Below are positions 12,380 to 23,100 of a DNA stretch of 64,000 nt, piece by piece. Source of the DNA: Omphiscola glabra (lineage: Eukaryota > Mollusca > Gastropoda > Lymnaeidae); assembly GCA_964017045.1 (NCBI GenBank), contig OZ024798.1:8577793-8641792 (forward strand), given 5' to 3'. Each line of letters starts with the position of its first letter. Within the stretch, counting starts at the first letter, position 1. The notes beneath the pieces are model-generated. The model saw only the letters and a list, made by a program, of their open reading frames with translations. It ran no database searches and was not told the origin of the DNA. A program made the position numbers and the translations under genes.

Positions 12380-14030
12380 ATCAAACTGTTAGATTAGATG
12401 CAGACGTGACCACATAGGTGACCCTGATCTGTTGGGCGAACAGCGGCGGCGGGAATCGGCAGTATGTCTTTGGACTGTCGAATGTCATTATGTGTATCCG
12501 GGTCATTGTATTCAGCGTCGTCATGTCAAGTCATTCAGTATAATCGAGTCCTGTCATTAAGTGTTCTTTCATGTGGGGGCTCATGTCATGCCATCCAGGC
12601 TCCTGTCTTTATGTGTCATGTCAGTTTGTGTAAAATCCTTAGTTGTATGTCAATACGTGTCCGGCCTTAAACTGTCATGACTCATGTCTTTGGCGCACTA
12701 TTTAGTCATACGAAGAAGTAGAAAGGATGTGTTACTTCTGCGACCAAGGCCAGGTTGGAAAGAGAGAGGGAACAAAAATGTGTGGCTGAAATGTTTGACC
12801 TTGATTCAAAACAAATTAAAATTAACTTAAACATAAATTAATCTTGCATGAGAGTTTTGATTTGTAAAAAAAATTCAGAACTTTTTAAATAGAACTTTAC
12901 ACTTTTATTGGGGGATAAAAGGGGGGGGGGGGGGGGGAGAGAATCTTACGTTGAAAAGTGATTCCTTTAGTTTTAGCACAGTTCAGAACAAAATGTCTGG
13001 AGTTTGATAGAGCTAAGGAATTTTAATTTTTTTTTTTCAATGTCGGGATTGGATGAAATAAAACTAATGAGTTGATTCAAAAGTGTCTACAGTAATTTTT
13101 TTTTTTTTTAATCTCAGTCTTACTGTAAGTGAAAGTGACACAGATCAGAGGCTTTGAGTACTTTGGTACGGTGGACATCATCAGATAGACACCAAAACAG
13201 GTGATGAAAGAACGCCTGATGCTATCCCGCCATCCTGGTTTGGGGGGGGGTAGGGGGGGTAGGGGGTGGAGGCAGTTACAACAAGACGACAACATAAAAA
13301 ATGGCTACTTTCAGGGTGGGTGGGGATGGGGGCGGGAAGGTGGGGAGTTGCTTCTCTTTTTACAGTTGGCACGTGACAGGAAGTTTGTCATAAAATAAAA
13401 TTTGAACATAACGTGTGGGAGCATAAATAAACGATATTTATTATGTTTAAAATAAAGTTTATGTCAATGGTTGCAAGAAAAATTATTTTGAATAAATTCA
13501 GAAATATTTAAATAAAAAATATATAAAAACTTAAATCGTGAGTAGTAGGAAAAAAAAATTCGGAAATAAAATTGAATTTAAAACTCTCAGACCCAGCAAG
13601 TTATAAATAAATAAAATTAATGATAACTTTATAACAAAATAATTGACATTTGAATAGAATAATCATATTTTGGTCACACGATACTTCATGGCAATTCCTT
13701 AACATTCAGTTAAAATATATGTATTAAAACAACAAGGAGCAAAAACATATGACACTATAAATATTAACACATTTCCGCTCCCATATATCAAAACGTAATG
13801 AAACCGGGGCATCATCAGAGCTGTTGCTTAGCAACAGAACTCTGTCCCAGGAGTTTTTATTTACAAATCACAATGTAACACAGTTATGGCAGCCCCACCC
13901 CACCCTACTCTACCACCCACCTTTATTTGTTCCCCTCCTAACTCCCACCACACCCCCTCAACCCACACCCCCTCAACCCACCCCCCCCCTCAACCCACAC
14001 CCTTAATCACAAGCACCCTGCACCAAATCC
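12380..14030. other. unique and AT-rich flank, no gene seen
   Basis: 12460-12700 has loosely repeated GTCATGTCA words. 12900-13300 has G-runs. 13380-13830 is A/T-rich. 13890-14010 is C-rich with CCCCTCAACCCAC repeats. No supported coding sequence. Confidence 0.55.
13127..13137 (+). promoter_or_regulatory. Blimp-1 consensus site downstream of prdm1
   Basis: AAGTGAAAGTG fits the published PRDM1 consensus (A/C)AG(T/C)GAAAG(T/C)(G/T) at all positions. It is about 2 kb past the stop codon. One match in 64 kb is near chance expectation. Confidence 0.22.
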
Positions 14031-14085
14031 GACAGTCACAGCAGTTTAAAAAACAATATACCGCTGACGTCACGATAGGACAGTG

Positions 14086-14492
14086 ACAGCAGTTTCAAGA
14101 CAGTCATGGTAGGACAGTGTAAGCGAGGTATCCAGACAGTCATGGTAGGACAGTGTAAGCGAGGTATCAAGACAGTCATGGTAGGACAGTGTAAGCGAGG
14201 TATCAAGACAGTCATGGTAGGACAGTGTAAGCGAGGTATCAAGACAGTCATGGTAGGACAGTGTAAGCGAGGTATCAAGACAGTCATGGTAGGACAGTGT
14301 AAGCGAGGTATCAAGACAGTCATGGTAGGACAGTGTAAGCGAGGTATCAAGACAGTCATGGTAGGACAGTGTAAGCGAGGTATCAAGACAGTCATGGTAG
14401 GACAGTGTAAGCGAGGTATCAAGACAGTCATGGTAGGACAGTGACAGCAGTTTCAAGACAGTCATGGTAGGACAGTGTAAGCGAGGTATCAA
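14086..14492. repeat. minisatellite, 36-bp unit
   Basis: About 11 near-identical units containing CAGTCATGGTAGGACAGTGT and AAGCGAGGTATC. Very low divergence suggests recent expansion. It lies about 670 bp past the prdm1 stop and might be in a long 3' UTR. Confidence 0.96.
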
Positions 14493-14737
14493 GCAAATAC
14501 TGCAGAATTTCACCATTACAATAATTTATGCTCCAAAAATATTTCGTCAAAATTTGGCTTCCTCATTGGTCGAGGGTTGTCACGTGACAATAAATAAATC
14601 ATAGCGAACATACACACCATTTTTTAAAAATCTTTCTCAATTCTTTCTCTTTATAAACAAACAAATAACATCACGTGTTTAGTGGTTCACCATTCCTCGC
14701 GCACGTCTGAGCGACTTTGTGAGAGGGTTTGATTCAT

Positions 14738-14763
14738 GGGGGGGGGGGGGGGGGGGGGGGGGG
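14738..14763. repeat. 26-nt poly-G tract
   Basis: Uninterrupted G26 on plus, about 400 bp past the prdm1 stop; the prdm1 sense strand reads C26. Confidence 0.95.
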
Positions 14764-14942
14764 AATTCATTCGGTTAAAAACAATTTTTAAAAAAAAGAA
14801 GATTTTTTTTTGGTCTTCCAGCAACAATGGTGGATTAATTGTGTTCCATGTCTATGTAAAAATGTAAGATGCAGCAAAGATTAAGTTGAAACAAATAACC
14901 GATAATTAGATAACATATGGAAAAATCACACATTAATATCAA

Positions 14943-14948
14943 TTTAAT
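14943..14948 (-). terminator. candidate poly(A) signal of prdm1 (ATTAAA)
   Basis: ATTAAA on the minus strand, about 213 nt past the stop codon. No AATAAA occurs between the stop and about 13.9 kb on this strand, where another candidate lies near 13855. Neither is proven. The longer option would place a 26-nt poly-C tract (poly-G at 14738-14763 on plus) and the 36-bp minisatellite at 14086-14492 inside the 3' UTR. Confidence 0.25.
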
Positions 14949-15160
14949 TTAAGAAATAATAGCTGTTTAAAATTGTGGCAATTATCATTGGCGTGTCCAA
15001 GTAATAACTCAATTGCATTGAGTAATAATCAAACTGGCGCATCAAAGAATGATGTCTTTTTTGGTCCTGTTGAGTAACAGTCGAACAGGCGCATCTAGGC
15101 TCAATGTTCACGCGTCAATTGAGTTATCATAGATTTGTATGTAAGTAACGTCAAGAACGT

Positions 15161-17158
15161 CTAGGCTGACAACATTTCCCGATGCGTTGAAGGTAAGCAA
15201 GAGGGGGCGGAAACCATGCCAGGGAAGGACTGGCCCTCGGCTGGACTCCGATGCATCATGCTGAAAGGGAACATCCCGTGCTTGAAGCTGCTGGAGATCC
15301 CAGGCGATGGTGCCCCGTGATGGTGCCCAGACGGGGCGTTGATCTGAGCCATGGAAGAAAGTCTTTCGCGGGCCGCGTCGCCGGGGTGGAGATTGGATTT
15401 GCTCGAGTCTCTACGCGAGTCCTCGGCGTCAGGAGATTGATGTTCATCGGGCGTGTATCGAGAGGAAGTATTGCGCGTCGACGATTGCTCGTTTGGCGTT
15501 GAGGTGCGCAGAGGGCATGAATCGGGATGTGACGGCGAGAGCAACCCGTCCGCACAGATTTCAGATCTGTCTCTTGGTTTATTGGGGGACGCCATCGCAG
15601 CTTCGTCTGCGGTCGTTGGTTCCGGAAAAACGTGGCGGTCGTTTCTAAAAATGTCCGTTCTGCACTCGTCTTCGTTGTTCTCGTGAAAACGAGGGAATTC
15701 CCGCGCCCACCTGCTCATGCTGTCGATGCCTCCGGTTATCTCGTCGTCCCTGTGGTGCTCCCCGTCGCTGTTCGGGTGGTCCACCTCGATGTCATTGTCA
15801 AAGTCTATGGTCGAATCGTCGCACGAGTCGTGACTTTTCTCGTCGCCGTTGTCGTCGAAGCTCATGTTGAGCAGGGTGTTGAAGTCCGCGAGCGGGTTCT
15901 GAGGCACGCACGATCCGGTCTTCCAGTGCGTCTTCAGACCGCTCCTGCTGATGTACTTCCGGTTGCACTGCGAGCACTCGAACGGCCGCTCGTTCGTGTG
16001 CAGCCGCCTGTGCAGCTTGAGGTGCACGAACTGGGTGAACTTGGCGTTGCAGCACTTGCAGTGAAAAGGTTTCTCGCCCGAGTGGAGCCTCATGTGAGTC
16101 TTCAGGTTGCTGGTCGAGCTGAACCTCTTATCACACACCTGACATTTATGTGGCTTTTCGCCCGTGTGGACCAAATTGTGTTTCTGGAGGTGGGCGAGCT
16201 GCGTGAAGCCTTTGCCGCAAGTCTGACAGACGAACGGCCTCTCCCCCGTGTGTGTCCTGAGATGGACTTTAAGGTTTGAAAGCTGCCCGAATGTCTTGAG
16301 GCAGACGTTGCACTCGTAGTGCATCTTGCCGTCTTTCTTTTTGAGGGGGTACGGCAAGTTGCGGTAACCCCGCGAGCCGATGTGAGAACCGTGAGACGAT
16401 TTTGGCTTAGTGAGGTTCAAACCTTTGTCTTGGTACGTTTGCGATTGCGAGAGAGAGTTCTCCTGAGGGGTTGTCTGGTCCGCGGGAGGGAACGATGGGT
16501 AGAGGGGCCAGTTCGGGAGGGAAGGGTAATGCGACACCAGCTGCTGGTAAATGGGGTTCATCGGGAAAAATCCGGGAAGCCCTGGCAGACCGGGCATGGA
16601 AAGGGGCGGGTTGTGCAGCATCAGGGGCGGGTTGAATGCTGAGTGTTTCAACGAGGGCAGGAACCTTGACACGAGGCTCTCAGACTTGACAGGGCTCAGC
16701 AGCGGATTGTACGACCTGTCCATCATCAAGTTCTGGGGGTAAAAATTGCTGAACTTAAACATGGGAAACGGTGGGAAGGGAAAGTTCTCGTATCTGGGGT
16801 CAACCCTTTTGGGATTTTCCGGCGAGTAATTCGCTTTGGGAATAGGGGTCATGGTGGGTTTGAGCTCGGTAATGACAGGGGTTTGTTGTGTGGGGTGGTG
16901 GGGGAGGGGATACTGTCCGGCATGGCCTGAGAAAAATCCGGAATGGAAGTCATTGACCTGCTCTTGCATCTTCTTCAGCAGGAGGTTCTCGATGATCCCC
17001 GACGACCTCTTGGTGGAGGAATGGAAAGGTTTGAACCCGCTCCCTTGGTGCGCCTGTGGTGGCTGGTCATTATGTGCCGGACTTTGCGTTCTGTGCTGTC
17101 CTTGTGATATCACGTGGGGTTGATCGTTCTGTAGAGGACTTCTCGACCTGTGATAACT
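15161..17158 (-). CDS. prdm1: prdm1 terminal exon: Pro-rich region and all five zinc fingers (residues 410-1074)
   Basis: A 1998-bp exon from the acceptor TTTTTTCCCTCACAG (17159) to a TAG stop at 15163-15161. The N-terminal third is Pro/Phe/Tyr-rich with a VKSE sumoylation-type motif at about residues 566-569. [12 protein letters not shown] precedes the fingers, as in all PRDM1 proteins. Fingers 1-4 are C2H2 with TGEKP-type linkers (C692/C695/H708/H712; C720/C723/H736/H740; C748/C751/H764/H768; C776/C779/H792/H796). Finger 5 is C2HC (C804/C807/H820/C826), as in the human protein. The roughly 245-residue tail is acidic then Ser/Pro-rich. All fingers are in one exon, unlike vertebrates. Long plus-strand frames here are antisense shadows. 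Confidence 0.96.
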   Translation of the reverse strand, partial: SYHRSRSPLQNDQPHVISQGQHRTQSPAHNDQPPQAHQGSGFKPFHSSTKRSSGIIENLLLKKMQEQVNDFHSGFFSGHAGQYPLPHHPTQQTPVITELKPTMTPIPKANYSPENPKRVDPRYENFPFPPFPMFKFSNFYPQNLMMDRSYNPLLSPVKSESLVSRFLPSLKHSAFNPPLMLHNPPLSMPGLPGLPGFFPMNPIYQQLVSHYPSLPNWPLYPSFPPADQTTPQENSLSQSQTYQDKGLNLTKPKSSHGSHIGSRGYRNLPYPLKKKDGKMHYECNVCLKTFGQLSNLKVHLRTHTGERPFVCQTCGKGFTQLAHLQKHNLVHTGEKPHKCQVCDKRFSSTSNLKTHMRLHSGEKPFHCKCCNAKFTQFVHLKLHRRLHTNERPFECSQCNRKYISRSGLKTHWKTGSCVPQNPLADFNTLLNMSFDDNGDEKSHDSCDDSTIDFDNDIEVDHPNSDGEHHRDDEITGGIDSMSRWAREFPRFHENNEDECRTDIFRNDRHVFPEPTTADEAAMASPNKPRDRSEICADGLLSPSHPDSCPLRTSTPNEQSSTRNTSSRYTPDEHQSPDAEDSRRDSSKSNLHPGDAARERLSSMAQINAPSGHHHGAPSPGISSSFKHGMFPFSMMHRSPAEGQSFPGMVSAPSCLPSTHREMLSA

Positions 17159-20100
17159 CTGTGAGGGAAAAAATATAAGTATGAAACATAAGCATAGCAA
17201 TTACCTAACTGAAATATGTGTGTGGGTGGTGGTGGGGGGCGGTATGTGTGTGTGTGAACAGAGGGTGTGTGGGCTGTGCGTGTGTGGATGGGGTGGGTGT
17301 GTGTGTGTGGAGGGGTGGGTGAGGTGTGCGTGTGGAGGGGTGTGTGAGGAGGGGGTGGGTGTGTTTGAGCATAATATTTGGTGGGGGGGGGGGGGAAACC
17401 AGATGTAAAACGACAAAAAATGCAAAATAGAAAAAATACGCTGACTTCAAATGTTCTCAAACAGACGACTTCATACTTTAATTGACATCCAACATACACA
17501 TTTTAATTGTGTCCAATGTATTTCATTGAGAATTTATTTTTTCGCTACACCCAATTAATTTTTTCCCCCCGAATCTTTACATAAAAACACTGGGTAAAAT
17601 GATAAAACATTTTTTTTTAGATACCCAATAACTATTTATTTGTTGAAGCATTTAATTTCCTAATTATTCATGATAGAACTAGATGTATGTACCCACAAGG
17701 AAGAGAGATATATTAAAACTTACCAGTGAATTGCTCTTAGGGGTCGACGACCTTCTGGAGCTCGGCCTCCAACTCGGGGACTTCCTGTCACCCTTGTGGT
17801 TCTGTTCCCCTTCTTCGCGGCGACTTGCCGTGTGGTCGCCGTACGTCATCCGGTGATAATCGTAGGCCCTCGGCGTGTCCTCGTGGGGTCGAGGCGAGGG
17901 AATATCGCGCGGGGACCAGATCGAGACTTCACCGGAAGGTCTGGACGGACGCTCAGGCGAGCGTTCTCGGTGCACTCTCGACGCCTTGTGGAGTGCGTCG
18001 CCTTTTGACTTGTCGCTCTTCTTACTGAAGTCCAGAACCGGGGAGGTCTCGTCCGGGCACGGAGCCATCGTCTCTGTTTTGATGAGAGGCGGAGGGGGGT
18101 CGGAGAGGTACGTTGGCTGTGAATTGGAAATGTTGTCTGGCTGCGATGTGGGGAACTGTGAATTATAAAAAGCGGCGTAGAGGGCACGCGGAGGGGCACT
18201 TGCTGTAGTCTCTCGGGCGGGGGACGCCGTTCCGGCATTGTTTCCAGGGGCGTGACCAGGCGATCTTACTGACGCTTTCGACGGAGAGTTAATGGAAGTG
18301 TGAGCCGGGGCAATTTCCCCTGGTTGATACGCCTCCGAGATGTGTTCCGGTGACTCTCGTTGAGGATGAGCGCTTGTGGGTAATGTCGGGATCGGTCGCT
18401 GGACCCGTCTGGTCACCAAGGGGACATCTGAAGGAAAAAAATCAGGACGTGAAATGACCGGATATATTAATGACCGATTATATAACCGAATACGGTAACG
18501 ACCGGGCTACTAATGTCCGAGTGTTGACTGATGAACAGAGTGACAATGTGACATGGTTGAGTATAGACAGATGACCGGAGTGACAATGTGGCATGGCTGA
18601 GTATAGACTGATAACCGGAGTGACAATGTGGCATGGTTGAGTATAGACAGAGGACCGGAGTGACAATGTGGCATTGCTGAGTATAGACTGATGACCGGAG
18701 TGACAATGTGGCATGGTTGAGTATAGACTGATGACCGAAGTGACAATGTGACATGGTTGAGTATAGACGGATGACCGGAGTGACAATGTGGCATGGTGGA
18801 GTATAGACTGATGACCGGAGTGACAATGTGGCATGGCTGAGTATAGACTGATGACCGAACTGACAATGTGACATGGTTGAGTATAGACTGATGACCGTCA
18901 TGACAATGTGACATGGCTGAGTATAGACTGATGACCGAAGTGACAATGTGACATGGTTGAGTATTGACGGATGACCGGAGTGACAATGTGGCATGGTTGA
19001 GTATAGACTGATGAACAGAGGGACAATGTGGCATGGCTGAGTATAGATTGATGACCGGAGTGACAATGTGACATGGTTGAGTATAGACAGATGACCGGAA
19101 TGACAATGTGACATGGCTGAGTATAGACTGATGACCGGAGTGACAATGTGGCATGGCTGAGTATAGACTGATGACCGGAGTGACAATGTGACATAGTTGA
19201 GTATAGACTGATGACCGGAATGACAATGTGACATGGTTGAGTATAGACGGATGACCGGAGTGACAATGTGTCATGGTTGAGTATAGACAGATGACTGGAG
19301 TGACAATGTGGCATGGCTGAGTATAGACAGATGACCGAAGTGACAATGTGACATGGTTGAGTATTGACGGATGACCGGAGTGACAATGTGGCATGGTTGA
19401 GTATAGACTGATGAACAGAGGGACAATGTGGCATGGCTGAGTATAGATTGATGACCGGAGTGACAATGTGACATGGTTGAGTATAGACAGATGACCGGAA
19501 TGACAATGTGACATGGCTGAGTATAGACTGATGACCGGAGTGACAATGTGGCATGGCTGAGTATAGACTGATGACCGGAGTGACAATGTGACATAGTTGA
19601 GTATAGACTGATGACCGGAATGACAATGTGACATGGTTGAGTATAGACGGATGACCGGAGTGACAATGTGTCATGGTTGAGTATAGACAGATGACTGGAG
19701 TGACAATGTGGCATGGCTGAGTATAGACTGAGGACCGGAGTGACAATGTGACATGGTTGAGTATAGACAGATGACTGGAGTGACAATGTGTCATGGCTGA
19801 GTATAGACAGATGACCGTCATGACAATGTGGCATGGCTGAGTATAGATTGATGACCGGAGTGACAATGTGACATGAACTGATGACCGGAGTGACAGTGTG
19901 ACATGGTTGAGAATAGACTCATGACCGGAGTGACAATGTGACAAGACCGAGTATAGACTGATGACCGAGTGGCAATGTGACATGGGCCTAAACAACCAAC
20001 CTGCTTCAAGGCACACGTAAAGCAGAAAATCCTTCATTTTGAATTGAGAACCACTGACTACTTCTGGCAGAGGAATAGAGTTAATTCATAGAAGTCCCTC

Positions 20101-23100
20101 GAACTGATCCGGTGTGACCATCTAAAGTAGTGTGACCTTCTAATGTTGTGTTTTGGTCAATCCATAGATACACACACATTTAAATAAAAGGATAATGAGA
20201 TATCATTACACCGTTTATCTGCAGCAGACATCTCGCAATCTATCGTCTGGTCACAGAGTATCAAATATTTGTTACCGTAAACAATTGTATCGCCTGAACA
20301 GACGGGAGAGAACTAAGACTTATCGAAACATCATCATATTATCGCCAGGGACAGACAATCGATTCATTTTCTTTGGCACAACTCAATAATGTTGATCAGT
20401 TGAAATTTAAGCACAAATACAAGTTATAAATCTATTTATTTATCTATTCATTAACACACGCATACATCCGCACTTTCTGTCACAAAATAGAACACTTGAT
20501 ATAGTTCACTGTTGGTTTCGGGTAACAGTTTCTTAATCACTAAACACAGTAATTTTTCTTCCTGTGTTTGAATGCTGCACCTAAAATATAGTTAAAAAAC
20601 AGCTATTTTCTGATTAGCTACATCGAGCGACCTTTGACCTTAAACATAACGTTGACCAATGGGAAATTTTGTTGCACTTTAGTAATGATAACTGAGAATG
20701 TACGGGCGAGCGAAGCTGAAACTTTGGCCTACTGGGCAGATCACAACATCGAAAAGTCAGACACTTGCCTTGGGACAAGCTGCTGGACTACAGATTTGTG
20801 ATGTGTAGAAAAATTAACGTCGTTAAAAGGAAGGTGTCCACCCACACTGCGATTTCGCATCTATCGGACCCCGGGCGGATACCCCCTCACCTGTGGCATT
20901 AAATCTCTGTCCATCAAGGAAAGTTGGCATAAGCAATAAGTAAGCCGCCCCCCCCCCCCAACCATAACGCCAGTCACATTTTTGGGGGGCCTAATCAGAT
21001 AATGAGTTTGGGGTGGGGGTATAATGGGTTAGACACTCACAAACACTCTGCACTGGGTAATTTGTTTTGTGAATAGATTTTTTTTTTTTTTAAACCGACA
21101 ATGACTTATTGGGGCACACATTGACAGATAGTGCCCTATGGGGTTCACGTCTTATTGGGCACAGGACGGACATACGGTGTTATTTCTATAGATTTGCTAT
21201 TTCGGTTGACACAGGAGGTCGCATAGGGATATCGATCTTGGTGTGATTGGACCAATTGGAGATGACCTTCTGTTTAAAAAGCCAGCGCAAACTTTAAGAA
21301 AACATATTTACAACATTTACAACATTTACAACATTTACAACATTTGTTGTCTCTTAAAAATCTGTTTGAAATTTTTTTGTTTACATACATCAACCTTTTT
21401 TTTTTTTTTAAATCGCTTCCAAACATTTGATAAACGAGAAGTGTGTCAGGAGCAGGGCTCAAATATTTGTTTCTCTTCTTTGAATATACGTAAGACCTTT
21501 AAAAAATAATATCCTTTAATAATATGCTATTCAAATATCAAATATGTTCAGCCAGTGGCGTAGCGAGCTTAACTCGCGCCCGGGGCACAATACCTTTTTA
21601 GCGCCCCCAATACCTTTTTAGCGCCCCCCCCCTCTATTCGAAAACCATACAAAATTATGGTAAAATATACCATTTGGCGCCCCATTGTGAGTAGCGCCCG
21701 GGGCATGATGCCCCCCCCCTCACTACGCCACTGTGTTCAGCAGATATCTTGAAATCTGTCGTCTTTTCACAGTTATCAGAATTTGTATCAGGATTTGTAT
21801 CAGGATTTTTTCAAGATTTGTATCAAGATTTTTATCAGGATTTTTATCAAGATTTGTATCAAGATTTTTATCAAGATTTGTATCAGGATTTGTATCAGGA
21901 TTTGTATCAAGATTTGTCTCAGAATTTGTATCAAGATTTTTTATCAGGATTTGTATCAAGATTTGTATCAAGATTTTTATCAGGAATTTGTATCAGGATT
22001 TGTGTCAAGATTTTTATCAAGATTTGTATCAAGATTTGTATCAGGATTTGTATCAGGATTTGTATCAAGATTTTTATCAAGATTTGTATCAAGATTTGTA
22101 TCAAGATTTGTATCAAGATTTGTATCAGGATTTGTATCAGGATTTGTATCAAGATTTTTATCAAGATTTGTATCAAGATTTGTATCAAGATTTGTATCAA
22201 GATTTGTATCAGGATTTGTATCAATATTTGTATCAAGATTTTTATCAAGATTTGTATCAGGATTTGTACCAGGATTTGTATCAGGATTTGTATCAGGATT
22301 TGTATCAAGATTCTTATCAAGATATTTATCAAGATATTTATCAAGATTTGTATCAGGATTTTTATCAGGATTTGTATCAGGATTTGTATCAAGATTTGTA
22401 TCAAGATTTGTAGCAGGATTTGTATCAGGATTTGTATCAGAATTTGTATCAGGATTTGTATCAAGATTTGTCTCAGAATTTGTATCAAGATTTTTTATCA
22501 GGATTTGTATCAAGATTTGTATCAAGATTTTTATCAGGAATTTGTATCAGGATTTGTGTCAAGATTTTTATCAAGATTTGTATCAAGATTTGTATCAGGA
22601 TTTGTATCAGGATTTGTATCAAGATTTGTATCAAGATTTGTATCAAGATTTGTATCAAGATTTGTATCAAGATTTGTATCAGGATTTGTATCAGGATTTG
22701 TATCAAGATTTTTATCAAGATTTGTATCAAGATTTGTATCAAGATTTGTATCAAGATTTGTATCAGGATTTGTATCAGGATTTGTATCAAGATTTTAATC
22801 AAGATTTGTATCAGGATTTGTACCAGGATTTGTATCAGGATTTGTATCAGGATTTGTATCAAGATTCTTATCAAGATATTTATCAAGATTTGTATCAGGA
22901 TTTTTATCAGGATTTGTATCAGGATTTGTATCAAGATTTGTATCAAGATTTGTAGCAGGATTTGTATCAGGATTTGTATCAGGATTTGTATACTGTAGCC
23001 AAACTTGGATCTATACTGTATAGCCAACATTGGATCTATACTGTATAGCCAACCTTGGATCTATACTGTATAGCCAACCTTGGATCTATACTGTATAGCC

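Noticed and set aside
15632..16279. 215-residue plus-strand frame opposite the zinc fingers
   Set aside because: Antisense shadow of a GC-rich coding exon; the minus strand has clear PRDM1 homology.
18510..20037. Long frames of 374 and 379 residues on the minus strand
   Set aside because: They run through the 40-bp minisatellite, whose period shifts phase each unit; no homology and they lie in an intron.
21749..23030. Frames up to 390 residues ([17 protein letters not shown])
   Set aside because: Translations of a 12-bp repeat in three frames on both strands.
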